Shown: in pieces, positions 10,410 through 20,606 of the stretch
Layout: each line of letters opens with the position of its first letter
Numbering within the stretch: the first letter of the stretch is position 1
Source of the DNA: Acholoe squamosa
Taxonomy: Eukaryota > Annelida > Polychaeta > Phyllodocida > Polynoidae
Assembly (NCBI GenBank): GCA_949317995.1
Contig: OX439040.1
Span: 56,888,089 to 56,952,088 of the forward strand
Reading direction: 5' to 3'
DNA length: 64,000 bases
Made by a program: the position numbers and the translations under genes
The notes under the pieces: model-generated
Told to the model about the DNA's origin: nothing
What the model saw: the letters and a program-made list of their open reading frames with translations, nothing else
Databases searched by the model: none

Positions 10410-12515
10410 TAGGGTCGATTCAGGTAAACCTAACCACTTTTTGGTCTACTGTATCAAAGGCCTAGTAAGAATGATTTTTAAAATATGATTATCCCTCTAA
10501 ATTAACTAAGGCTATATAGGTAGGTGAAGGTTGCCTAATTTGGACCGGCTCCTAAATTGGACCACCCTTGTTTCCCCTAGTGGCAGTAGTAGGAACTACA
10601 TTCCAATGCTGCCATTTTTTAGTCAATATCACTAAAGTTCCTACTAACTTTAAAAAATGTAATTTTTCTGTAATTCTATGCACTTTTTCTGTGAAAAATG
10701 GTTTTTGGACCTTTTGATCTTTTTTGCGTCACTGCTTACTTAAGCCCTCCTGGTTGCTAGGCAACATCTTTTTGTTGAAAATCCTTTCATATTTTTAAAT
10801 GTCATATTAGACTTTTAGACTAAAATGAAATTTGATAAAAACCATTGTCATGTTTTAGAAAACAAAACATCAATGAGAAAGATGAAAAGTTGCCTAAATT
10901 GGACCAGCTTGAGTTGCCTAATTTGGACTATAGTATTAGGTCAAATTTAGTTGCCTAAATTGGACCACCCGGTGGGTCCTTGGCCTAGCTTTCTAAATTG
11001 AACCAAAGTGTAACCTTTTTCTTACTCCAGTATGGAGCAAATTCACATGATATTGATGGAAATAACAAGAAGACCTGTGATATCATATATTAAAAGTTCC
11101 CTAGCTTTATATATTTTTCAATATAATGAAAGTATAAGGAAAAAGAGAACAATAATGCACATTGGTCCAATTTAGGATACCAACTGGTCCAAATTAGGCA
11201 ACCAGGTGCCTAAATTGGACCATTAGGCTTTGATTTCTAATTGCACACCCTGACTAGAGAATTTCAAATTCCTAGATTTTTATGCTATCACCAGAAAGCT
11301 ATAGGCTACCCTCACAAAGTGTATGAATTTTACATTCAAATTCATAGAAATAATCACTGGACAGGAAAAAGTTCTTAGGGGGTCCAAATTAGGCAACTTT
11401 CCGCTATCTGATGCATCGATGATTAGTTTTATAATGGATGTGGTTCTCACCTGACATTGATTCTAAAATATTTTTTTTATGTGGTTCGGTTTACCTGAAT
11501 ATTTAGATAAAGCAAACCAATTTATTCGATAAACTGAACCAACATGACTTTATAGCATATGAGGCTGGTATGCCAAAACTTGAAAAACAAAAATGATTAT
11601 AAATCATGAATTTATGACTAGGAAAACTATCTATGACCTAACAGATAAATAGACATACGACAACTCCAATCTTTTTTGGGCGAATATTTCATTGGACCTG
11701 GACAATAAACATACATAACCAGGCCTAAGTAACACAAGAAGAAAGAAAAAAATCTCCAATGTGAGACCGGTGGTCCTTCCTGGGGCTAGGCAATATGGCC
11801 AAATACAAGGGCCACCAGTGAAGGAACCTGTTACATAACACCTGAATGGAAGTGGTGACATCTAGTAATACATTGGGAACTGCTACTGCCCATTTATCAC
11901 CACTTATATGCGCGCTTGATTTCCTCAGAACATGTTTTAGATGAATTACTATTTTAGCCCAAAATGAAGAAATTCTCAACCCTTTTCATCCACCAATGCA
12001 TAAAAATAGATTTAACCAATTCTCACATCACTTTGTAATATTGAAAAGTTACATGATTAATTACATGACTAAAGTGAGTGTTATATTTATAATTTGAGAA
12101 AAAAGTTAGCCTTCTGATATTGACAATGGCCCTATTTTTAAGACTGGTTCACTTTATCTGAATATACTGGTTCGCTTAACCTTAAAATTGAGATTAAGCG
12201 AACCAGACAAAAGTTTCCATTCTGTTGAATTTATGAGAATAATTTACCATTTTATTAAGCTATTTTTTAGTATCCATTACTTTATCAATCTTACATATTC
12301 ATTTTACTTAATATCTGCCGTTCACTTCAGCATGCCATTATACAGGTAAAAATATGATTCAAGATACAAATTTGGACTTTTTGAGATAAGTCATGACAGG
12401 AATGATTAAATCTTAACAAAGGAAAAATCACTTGTGCAAGTCTGTGGCTTGTATGATTCAAAATGTTCCAAATGGTTCGCTTTACCTATAGTTCGCTTTA
12501 CCTGAATCAACCCTA
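10410..12515. mobile_element. TIR element (2.1 kb) with target-site duplication
   Basis: The left end TAGGGTCGATTCAGGTAAA (10410) and the right end, read in reverse, TAGGGTTGATTCAGGTAAA (12515) form terminal inverted repeats of about 19 bp with one mismatch. TATAAGT flanks both sides (10403-10409 and 12516-12522); the direct match can be extended to TATATAAGT, so the duplication is 7-9 bp depending on where the TIR starts. Subterminal copies of GGTTCGCTTTACCTGAAT-like words occur at about 11484, 12149-12200 and 12474-12505 in both orientations. No transposase is recognised, so it is non-autonomous. A 7-9 bp duplication would fit hAT or Mutator-type transposition but does not decide between them. 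A second element is nested inside. Confidence 0.8.
10528..11402. mobile_element. Nested TIR element with ten copies of a GCCTAAATTGGACC motif
   Basis: Left end AAGGTTGCCTAATTTGGACC and right end (reverse) AAAGTTGCCTAATTTGGACC. The core CCTAAWTTGGACC recurs about ten times inside: forward at about 10552, 10890, 10913, 10949, 10990 and 11207, and reversed at about 11162, 11186 and 11381. This is the pattern expected of subterminal binding sites for a transposase. No open frame of note. It sits within the larger TIR element at 10410-12515, so it inserted later. Confidence 0.75.
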
Positions 12516-12599
12516 TATAAGTAGGACTATGCCCTACTTACTGTGGCCTGACTATGGACATGTCCTGACTATGGACATGTCTTGAATGTGGACATTCTG

Positions 12600-12795
12600 G
12601 TAAACCCCCTGCCCCGTGTATGCTCCTCGGGTGCCGTCCCGTATATGGGCCAAATCGGGCTATTTCCCGTATATGGGATAGGAGTCCCGTGTATAGGATA
12701 GGAGTCCTGTGTATGGGATAGGAGTCCCATGTATGTAATAGTCCCGTATATGCTCCTCGGGTGTATAAGGATCACTATACACCCGAGGAGCTCGG
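12600..12795. repeat. Minisatellite S, array 2, with a perfect 16-bp hairpin
   Basis: Four to five copies of GGATAGGAGTCCCGTGTAT-like units, inverted relative to array 1 at 9.7 kb. The array ends in a perfect inverted repeat: GCTCCTCGGGTGTATA (12752-12767) and its exact complement (12776-12791) around an 8-base loop. Confidence 0.85.
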
Positions 12796-13099
12796 GCATA
12801 TAGCACTTGCCGAACTCGAGTCATACTTGGTCCACAACTCATACTCCATTGACCATTTGACCTGCATGCCTGCACATTGATTTCAAATTAATATTCAGAG
12901 TATGTAGGATACAAATGTTTGGTATTAGACACTACTCAACATTTTGTCTCCTTACTCTAAACCAATATTCATTTCAATCATAATGTTATTTTTAATCTTG
13001 TAGGCCTATTGCAATCATCATTCATATAATAAGGGATATACTATATATCGCAATTTATTACTGGTAAAAGCAAGAAAAAGTTAACATAGCTAAGGTAGA

Positions 13100-13230
13100 A
13101 AAGAAGCTATTTGTAAAGGTGGGTGGTGATACACAACTGAATCGCTGCAATAAATATGGAAATACCCCTGTCTAGTGAGACATGGGCGTTGACGGGCCCT
13201 TGTCATTGTTCCAGGAGGTAAAGCCTGTCT
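13100..13230 (+). repeat. Repeat E, partial copy 3
   Basis: Matches the segment GGTGACACACAATTG, AATATGGAAATA, CTTGTCATTGTTCCAGGA of repeat E copies 1 and 2, in the same orientation. Confidence 0.65.
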
Positions 13231-13369
13231 ATGCATATACAACAAGTGTTGTGAGTGGGTAGTAGGCTGCACAGGGTATATGGAAGCCTGTGCCTAGAGA
13301 GTGAGGGTATAGGTGTTCTAATTATAGAGAAGGGGTGACACTCTTGTGGCACAGTCATCTCTGCACCCC

Positions 13370-14395
13370 GGGGTGTTCAGTAGGCACACACCAAGGTGCT
13401 GACCTGTAGTAGTAAAGGTATATCAATTGGCCTGCCTGTTGCATAATCTATTGAACACCCCTGCTAGTCTCCATTGGGGCGTTCAGGCAGAGGTTTTCTA
13501 ATGATATCTATTGCATTATGGGTAGCGGTGACCTCGAACGCTAACTACACCACCTGAGCTGGTAGCCTCAACCCCCTTCCACCCAAGCCTGGTCTGGCAA
13601 GGTACCAGTCCTTAACACTCAGTATGTTCGACCCCTGGCCAAACTGACGTGCGCTACTTACTTGAGTAACCTGCCGGGTTATCGGATTGGCTACCAGTCT
13701 GTGACATCATAAATGGGTCAGGGCAGGTTGTTCTGTAAGAGACAGAGCCTCAGACCTCTGTTTGTATCCCACAGTGCACCATTCCTATGCTACAAACAGA
13801 TGTCACATGACTTCCTTTGTTACATGTGTCCGGGTCTGGCCTTACTCGAGGTGTTCGGGGAATGGCCGAGGGATCAATGCTGGTTTCTAAGGCTATCCCC
13901 TATTGGTCTGCCCCATGTGGGTCAATGTTGATCCTGTAGTGAACTTACTCTGCTCCCAGGTGTAGTAAAGGACTGGTACCTAGCCAGACCTGGCTGGGGT
14001 GGAATGGGGTGGAGGGAACCAGCTGAGGTGGTGTAGTTAGCATTTGAGGTCACCCCATCCCACAATGCACTGCATATGGTTAGAAAACCGCTACCCGAAC
14101 GCCTCGACTAAAGTAAACCCAGTTGTTAATTGGAGCGGAACTCCGTAAGATCCAAAGCCAGGGGTCGAATGTACCGTATGCTTGGGAGTGTAGTAAGTTG
14201 ACTCAGGGATCAACATTGACCCACATAGGGAGGACCAATAGGGGGTGGCCTTACAAACCAGCATTGATCCCTCGGTCATACCACGAACGCCCCAATTCAT
14301 CTCTGTGTCAACATTGTCCGGTCCTGAAAGCACATGGCTAATTTGTATACCTACCTTCTTAATAGTTGTTGATTTCAAGTAGCTGTGCCCTATGA
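13370..14395. repeat. Interleaved inverted-repeat cluster (A-B-A'-B')
   Basis: Two inverted-repeat pairs overlap. Pair A: 13482-13622 with 13966-14108 (shared GCTAACTACACCACCT, AGGTACCAGTCCTT). Pair B: 13850-13960 with 14166-14295 (shared GAGGGATCAATGCTGGTTT, CCCCTATTGG, GTGGGTCAATGTTGATCC). Module edges carry GRGGYGTTCR or its complement. Identity within pairs is about 80%. Because the pairs interleave rather than nest, this is not a single simple hairpin; it looks like two copies of a TIR-type element inserted in or recombined with one another. No coding sequence. Confidence 0.75.
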
Positions 14396-14637
14396 TTAGG
14401 GCAGCAGGCTCAGAGGCCCTACACTAAGGAGTAATCTAAGACTATTCTGACTTGTTAGGCACACCTGAACTAGTGTGGCATCATGACTATAGTCTACACT
14501 GACCACCATAATACATTCTTATAAATGGACAGAGAAAAATACAGTACTACCTGAATAAAATATAGTACAGCATTTTGCAATGCAAGTAACTCAAACGGGC
14601 ACTTAATCTCTACTTTTTGGCCCCTTCTGATACTAAC

Positions 14638-14828
14638 CTCATGTTTTCTTTGAGCATTATCACTGTCAATGGTTTTAGGCTATGGAGAATGCATCCATTA
14701 TCGCCCGTATGTTTCATTGGCAAATAACTCCTCTCCTGGCGAGTTAAGCATTGCACAATACCAGCAGGTCTTGAATAATGATGTATATTAACCATAAAAA
14801 TGCATGAGACAGTGTAATTCTCCTCCAT
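14638..14828 (-). CDS. Candidate first coding exon (hypothetical, weak)
   Basis: A minus-strand frame starts at an ATG in AAAATGGAGGAG context (14828) and is open to a plausible splice donor GAG|GTTAGT (after 14638); without splicing it runs on only a few codons. The translation begins MEENYTVSCIF and matches no family I recognise. Its support is positional: it points away from the YY1/NRF1-like promoter modules that start about 30 bp upstream. It could equally be a chance open frame. Confidence 0.2.
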
Positions 14829-14859
14829 TTTGTTATAATCCAGCAGTTTGCATGGCACC

Positions 14860-15135
14860 TTGAGTCGATCGTCTCGCTGTCTGCCATTTTGGATTTTGAT
14901 GTTCTGTGCGTATGCGCGACCCCTCCTTGTCAGAAGTAGCCTTTTCGACGGAGAAATGCTATATTCTATCGATTTAACTTGAAATTAATGGCTTTTTGAA
15001 TATAACCCATGCATCTTTGGCAATATCAATCGAATTGAATCGAATACACCCTATCTTTTTACTGTTATAGCCCCACAAATCGATCGTCTCGCTGTCCGCC
15101 ATGTTGGATTTTGGTTCTATCTGCGCATGCCGACC
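14860..15135. promoter_or_regulatory. Duplicated YY1/NRF1-like promoter module
   Basis: A 35-bp unit, TCGATCGTCTCGCTGTCYGC followed by CATNTTGGATTTTG, occurs at 14863-14897 and again at 15074-15108. Each copy is followed 12-20 bp later by a palindromic GCG-rich word (TGCGTATGCGCG; TGCGCATGCC). From known consensus sequences these resemble a reverse YY1 site (CCGCCATNTT) and an NRF1 site (GCGCATGCGC). The pairing in both copies and the local CpG content suggest a promoter. Inference only. Confidence 0.5.
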
Positions 15136-15425
15136 CAATTTCCATGGTTATTTGGGTCAATTTGCACGACCACGGCTTTGTGATGCGAATTAACGACAGG
15201 GTGAACACATATTTTTTTACATTTTTAATCAAACATATCGATTCAAATGATATGCTTTTGCCCTTATTTCTATATTATAACAGAGAATAATTGAAAAAAA
15301 ATCAATAACGACCCCTTTTATGACAATAGAGACGCGTGGAGGGATCGAATGATGGCAAATTCATCAACATTCATCAATTATTCGCACCACTCCAGACCAA
15401 AAGCACGGGAACGTTGAACCTATTC

Positions 15426-15542
15426 GCACCTCTTATGGGATTTAACATAGACCGGAAAAGCGTCTTAGTTTTTCTCACTGTTAAGAGGCACTGAATCCAT
15501 CAAATTTTTACCCAACTCTTATAACTCTGTTCAAGTTAATTA
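15426..15542 (+). repeat. Dispersed repeat D, copy 2
   Basis: Partner of 283-395; shares TATGGGATTTAACAT, AAAGCGTCTTAGTTTTT, CACTGTTA and CTCTTATAAC. Confidence 0.75.
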
Positions 15543-16890
15543 CAGTTAATTCATAGAAAGTGTATTTAACTGGATGATACATATCACTAAAGCTTAGGAT
15601 TTTTCAGCATGAACGCAGGAAATATGACCCCTTACAACATAGACCAACCCCACACACAACAACAATAAATAGTTAATGGCTGACCACCATGTGTCAGACC
15701 TTTAAGAACTACCCCACACTGTCTCCCCCCACAGGTTTTGTCCATCTAGCCTGTGGTAGGCTGAAAATAACTGTAAATTGTAGGCGTCAGGGCCGATATT
15801 TTTTTCTCTTAGAGGGATATCGATATTTAGACCTGTGTGTTAATGTTTGCACTTTTGAGGCACGAGCTGAAAGAAATGTGAAAATTGATGCTACTAGCCA
15901 CACACATGGTCAGCTCTTAATACAGCTTTCTTTGGGTCTTACAACCTATTATATTCAGATTGGAACTTAACGTAAATGTGATCTCTAATAATCTTTGGTC
16001 AGCTAAAATGATGTGTGTCGAATACTTAGCCTATCTAGTGTTAAAGGAAAAGGTGCTGGTAGACCCGATGTATCCTTATTCTATACATATGGTACAGGGG
16101 GTTCTAAAATATATGGCCGGGAGAGCTGATAATTACACAATTTGGGAAACATAGACTACGTCAATTATCTACATTGTGGAATCTGCTGTCGGATGGCTTT
16201 AAATTAAGAAGGCTGCCAATGAGAGATGTACATACAGCTAACTCATCGTACAGCAGCGCTGAAATTACTGTAAGGCCTTAAGTGCTAGTTGAGTAGAAAT
16301 ACTTATAGGAGAGCTAATGGCGAATATAGGCCTATGACGAAGGCATTAGCTTTCAAAATCTATGAAAGGTTAAAAAGGAGAAACGTTGACGTATATTATC
16401 AAGCGCTATGGAATATACATAAGTCTTCTCCATTCTAAATGTCAGTTGTCTAAACTAAGAAAGCAATTCTTGATAGAATGATTCTTCATATTTCTTGCTA
16501 ATAGGGTGAGGGATAAGCTGAAATGCTTTCTATATTATGTACAGACTTCTTTGGCCTGTATATTAGCATGTTTTAAAGAGTTATTCCGCACTGCATCCCC
16601 GATCCACAGACACGGACAGCCTTGATAGCATATCTGCAAATTTGATATCTGGAAACCTTAGATTGTCTGGATTCTCATATAAAAAGGGTGTGATAACACC
16701 AGAAACTGTGTGTATTGATAATAGGGAAATGCGCAGCACTTGATTCCAGATCTATGCCTCTCCTTCTGCCCTCACCGTGTGTCACACGAGTAAGGCAGTT
16801 AGTTCTATGACATCTCTCAGTGTTCTCAGTGCCTCTCATACTGTGGCTAGGTAACCAGGACATATCCATCCAATGAGAGTTATCCTGTGT
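15543..16890. other. Unassigned DNA
   Basis: No gene or repeat named. The two plus-strand open frames at 15689-15970 and 15960-16154 lack start or splice context and match nothing I know. Confidence 0.5.
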
Positions 16891-17045
16891 ATAATGAACA
16901 AGTAATCAATGGATACTTCATGACGAGTGTGTGTTAGTGAAGGATAATTACACGAGGCCGTAGGCCAAGTGTAATTAGCCTTTGCTAACACAGATGAGTT
17001 ATCCATTGACATGAATTATCCATTGACTACTTATTTTATACCACG
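16891..17045. mobile_element. Palindromic MITE, family P, copy 1
   Basis: The arms are reverse complements: left AATCAATGGATACTTCATGA and GTGTGTTAGTGAAGG, right the complement of TCAATGGATAATTCATG and CTGTGTTAGCAAAGG, meeting at a GAGGCCGTAGGCC centre. The right arm has a 16-bp internal duplication. Copy 2 of the family is at 62983-63106. No coding capacity. Confidence 0.8.
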
Positions 17046-17149
17046 AAACCAATAAATAATCAATAGAATACCAATAAATTCAAGTTGAAAACAATAATTA
17101 TTCCCCTCCCCGGGACTCAAAGCCAGCCATAGTGTGTGTACACAGGTAC

Positions 17150-17400
17150 ATACACCTCCTCGTCGCCCGGCAGCGGACAGTGACAGCGCCCGTCTCGGCT
17201 AGGCTTGGCAGCGGCACACAGCGAAAAATAGTGTTTGCACACGATCCGTACATACACCTCGTCGCCCGGCAGCGGACAGCGACAGCACCCGTCTCGGCTA
17301 GGCTTGGCAGCGGCACATGGCGAAAAATAGTGTTTGAACACAATCGGTACATACACCTCGTCGCCCGGCAGCGGACAGCTAAAGCTTTGAATGCATCTCG
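17150..17400. repeat. Tandem repeat, about 99-bp unit, 2.5 copies
   Basis: Copies start at CTCGTCGCCCGGCAGCGGAC (about 17158, 17258 and 17356). Each contains CTCGGCTAGGCTTGGCAGCG and GCGAAAAATAGTGTTTG; the third copy diverges after GCAGCGGACAG. The unit is GC-rich and CpG-rich compared with its surroundings. Frames in both directions are open by chance. Confidence 0.9.
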
Positions 17401-17444
17401 CGGTTATGTTTGTGTATAATACAGCGCACATGGCGAAAAAAAGA

Positions 17445-17520
17445 TGCGCCCGGACTGGGACTCGAGCCACGTACCTCTTACGGCTGAGCGCAATGCGCTA
17501 CCCACTAGACCACCGCGTCT
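17445..17520 (-). repeat. tRNA-derived SINE head (minus)
   Basis: Read on the minus strand, TGGTCTAGTGGGTAG (17498-17512) fits an RNA polymerase III A-box and GGCTCGAGTCC (17458-17468) a B-box at tRNA-like spacing. The T-stem and acceptor do not pair properly, so this is a tRNA-derived relic or SINE promoter rather than a working tRNA gene. Confidence 0.55.
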
Positions 17521-17653
17521 CCTCCCCCGGCGGCCGTCTCGGCTTGGCTATGTTTGAATGCGTCCCGCGGTTATGGTACCGGACACCCCGCAGTCCTCAC
17601 CTTCCCGGGCTTTGTATCATATCCAGATGTGGTTCGAACCAAGCATTTCTTGT

Positions 17654-17720
17654 CAGTCCCTGTGGCGCAATGCATAGGGAGTTGGATTTGGGATGTGAGA
17701 CGGCAGGTTCGATCCCTACC
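17654..17720 (+). repeat. tRNA-derived SINE head (plus)
   Basis: A-box-like TGGCGCAATGC (17663-17673) and B-box GGTTCGATCCC (17706-17716). GTTGGATTTGGGATGTGAGA lies between them like an anticodon arm, but no canonical cloverleaf closes. A third B-box-like word, GGTTCGAACC, lies at about 17631. The 17.4-17.8 kb stretch thus holds several Pol III-promoter relics. Confidence 0.6.
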
Positions 17721-17777
17721 CTGGCAATGAAAAATTCCGTAGGTTTTAACATGTAACATATGACATATAAGGACATG

Positions 17778-17840
17778 TAAGGAGGCATGTTATCCATGTA
17801 AGGATGCATGTTATCCATGTAAGGAGGCATGTTATCCATG
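17778..17840. repeat. 21-bp tandem repeat, three copies
   Basis: Three back-to-back copies of TAAGGAGGCATGTTATCCAT+G, differing at one position. They directly follow the SINE head and may be its tail. Confidence 0.95.
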
Positions 17841-19149
17841 GTTAACCGCACGCCTTACAAAATTGATGCTACAGCCTTCATGCTGTGCAATATCGACAGG
17901 TATGTGCATGGGAATATCCAGCAAAAAGCACTGAGAAACCCAGAAATCGTGGTATAATGTAATATAATGTAAGACTTAAAGCTGAGTCGGAAAGTTTCAT
18001 TGTAAACAGACATGGGTGGGTCCACAGTGAGGAAAGGGGTCAGGTCTTCCCCCTTTGGAAAAGTTCATTGGAACATTGGAGGGGCAATATAACTCTAAAA
18101 TTAATATAAAAATGCATTAGGCAATTTTTTATTTGCAGTATTCAAATGTCTCACTTGATGTTCCATTTTGGGTGCGAAAATCCCATGTTTGGAAGGTAAA
18201 GAGAACATATTATTTCAAGACCCTAAAGATCTTGACGTAGCTTTGATAATGAATTTCCCTATAGAGAGGTGCTTTTGCTTGCCTAGCTTCATATCATTCT
18301 TTAACATTGGGTTTTCCTATGCCACTGCTAACTTAGATGACATATACTCTAGACGCTTGCACTTCTGCCCTTGTACTTATACCATGCATCTATTATACGC
18401 TGGTAGTGGTTAGAGATGACCAGACGTGGACCCATTAGGCTGCAGCAAGCATAATGAATTTACAACCACCCCCAGAGAAGACCTGCCAGACAGGACTGGT
18501 CAACATGGGCAGGCCATCAGCTGTACATATTACGGCGTTAGGCCCGACGTGCCTTACATGGGAAAGATAGGGGGGGGGGGTGTCAGCATTATATTCGTCC
18601 AGCCACACCCTTTCAACGTGTATTACACATACATGATATCAATTTTTGTAAAGATTATACTCCTAGCGTTTTAAGGTAGCATTGACATTTAATATGACTG
18701 AGTGCTAGATACTGGTGCTGCTTCCCTTCAGACGTACCCTGGAGCATGAGAACCACAAAGTCCACCTGGCAAATGTTGGATATGGGATGCATTTGAGAAA
18801 AACTGCTTTGGCAAGTTTCTAATCAGCTAATGTCTCCAAGGAGGGCTTAAAGACACAACCAGAGATTCAGAATCCAACCTGCTGTCACCTGAGTCAAAGA
18901 GTCGAGTTAACTATTGAGCCTCATGTTGTAGTGTAACTTAGTCAACGTAGCTATGCAATTTGATCAAACAACAGAATATTTGTCTCGATTAAACTGGAGG
19001 TTGCAGCTCATCATCGCCTTTGAAAATTACGGAACTGCTGTCGAAGCTTAACACATTCTATAGGATCTCACGAGCCTTCAACCTAAAGACGGCAAAACAG
19101 AATTCAAATTACAGATGACACATTATTTCACGTTTTCACTACCTATTGG
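17841..19149. other. Unassigned DNA
   Basis: No gene or named repeat. A G-run lies at about 18570. Short open frames at 18168-18413 and 18426-18674 have no recognisable content. Confidence 0.5.
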
Positions 19150-19360
19150 AAATTGCTCATTGGCCACAGTTGTTGTGACGTCACCCCTGTTGCACGCAGG
19201 GCATTGTGGGTCATGAGTTATTTCTTACCAGGTAGTCCTGTTGCCTTCTACCAGCTTGGGAGGCCTCTGTGGAGTTTATTATGGAATTCTACACCAAATA
19301 TGGATAAATATAAGCCACTACCTCAAAAGGTTCTGCGTTGAGTTTGACATGACGTCACAA
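19150..19360. promoter_or_regulatory. CRE-containing promoter-like segment
   Basis: Two perfect TGACGTCA palindromes lie 174 bp apart (19176-19183 and 19350-19357). An inverted CCAAT box (ATTGGCCA) precedes the first by 12 bp and GCATTGTGGG follows it. TGACGTCA is the CREB/ATF site. This is the pattern of a TATA-less promoter; no downstream exon could be identified. Confidence 0.4.
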
Positions 19361-20075
19361 GGGGATTTTCTCCATAGACCTTGAGGAGACTCTTAGATCT
19401 GGCACAGCCTCCTGGAGCCAAAAAGGCCGAACTAAGCTGTTGTCCGTCCAGTTGGCACTAAATACGCGTTAATGGGAAATGAACGTCAGTCCAAATGAGT
19501 GGGCCGTCTGTCCCGTCACCCGCGGGAGTAAACCATACATCTCTGAAATCCTAGAATGGGACACTAGGGGGCCTAGTAATTGGTCTGTTACAGTGTCCCT
19601 CATGCCATCTTGAACAAAATAGGAATGCCCTGCTCCAAGCTGCCCCCAACCCACCTATTATGGAATTCTATGAAGATTGCCCTACTGTCACCACAGTGTG
19701 GGTGGGATGTTGCAGCCTTCATATTATAACAGTAGGTTTATATGTGGGGAGAGAGTAAGGAAACGTGGAATAAGTCACGTGGGTTCAAGGCTGATGGGAA
19801 CGACAAGTTGGAAGTGAACGAGTCGGGTGTGAACGGGGGCTAAATACGGCTTAACGACCGGGGAGTGTGGTGTGGTGGACGGCCAGTAGATGGCGTCAGC
19901 ACGTCATTGTCGGTGTCTTATATGCCACCTTGGGTTAGGGCTCAATCAATCACTAAGCAATAAGCTCACAGTGGTAGGCTACTGTATGGGGCTAGTGTGT
20001 CAGCTGCAGGAGTTTGCCATATGAATATAGAGACTAACCTCTGTGGGGCTTACTTGAGGGAGCCAAAGAACCTTA
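19361..20075. other. Unassigned DNA upstream of the LTR element; CTCF-like site
   Basis: No gene. CCAGTAGATGGCG at 19883-19895 agrees at every position with the CTCF core consensus (CCASYAGRKGGC). The segment ends in the target site of the LTR retrotransposon. Confidence 0.45.
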
Positions 20076-20079
20076 CTGG

Positions 20080-20443
20080 TGTAGGGGCCGGCATCATTGT
20101 ATATATATTAGTGCCGTTCATCCGAGAGACGTGTTCGTGTGGTGCTTGTTCCTTCTATGCTAGCTAGGTGTCGCTTTGCGATACCTCGTTGGTACAAGAG
20201 GGGGCAGCACCATGCCTCGCGTCCAGCTCCTACTAAGGAGCCGGACGAGCGGCAGAAGGGGACTGGACATGGTCCAGTCCAGACGCTAATACTTTGTCAT
20301 CAGAGAGATTGAATAAAGTCCTACCCGAGAGGTAGGGGTTTCTGGGGCTTTGCCCAACCCGAACTACTCGTGTTGTGTTGGTACATCTAGTGGTAAGCGA
20401 GCCAAAGAGCCACCCAACATATAAGTCAATACGAACCATTACA
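20080..20443 (+). repeat. 5' LTR
   Basis: 364 bp. A TATA-like TATATATATTA is at 20100-20110 and an AATAAA polyadenylation signal at 20312-20317, so R probably begins about 30 bp after the TATA. Between them lies a run of short hairpins: 20166-20186 (AGGTGTCGC arm), 20226-20241 (GCTCC arm), 20260-20280 (GGACTGGAC arm, perfect 9 bp), then 20321-20335 (CTACC arm). A 25-codon upstream ORF starts at ATG 20211 in a good context and ends before the poly(A) signal. Confidence 0.97.
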
Positions 20444-20444
20444 C

Positions 20445-20457
20445 TGGTGCCGTGACC
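20445..20457 (+). other. Primer binding site, tRNA-His
   Basis: TGGTGCCGTGACC begins one base after the LTR. TGGTGCCGTGAC is complementary to the 3' end of metazoan tRNA-His: CCA, discriminator A, and acceptor strand UCACGGC. This is the start site for minus-strand DNA synthesis. Confidence 0.85.
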
Positions 20458-20606
20458 AGTCGGTTCGGGGGTGGTGCGCGGCCACATTGGCCGAAAGCCT
20501 CGGGAAACCCGAAGCGGATCCCCCCAGCCCTGGGCTAGAGGGATTCGAAGAGGATGATTACACATCCCAGCATCTGTTGTTAGACTGGAAACCCGGTCAA
20601 CAACAA

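Noticed and set aside
17445..17520. Functional tRNA gene on the minus strand
   Set aside because: A- and B-boxes are present but the T-stem and acceptor stem do not pair; called a tRNA-derived relic instead.
20233..20565. Minus-strand frame shared by both LTRs
   Set aside because: It is duplicated simply because the LTRs are duplicated; no protein features.
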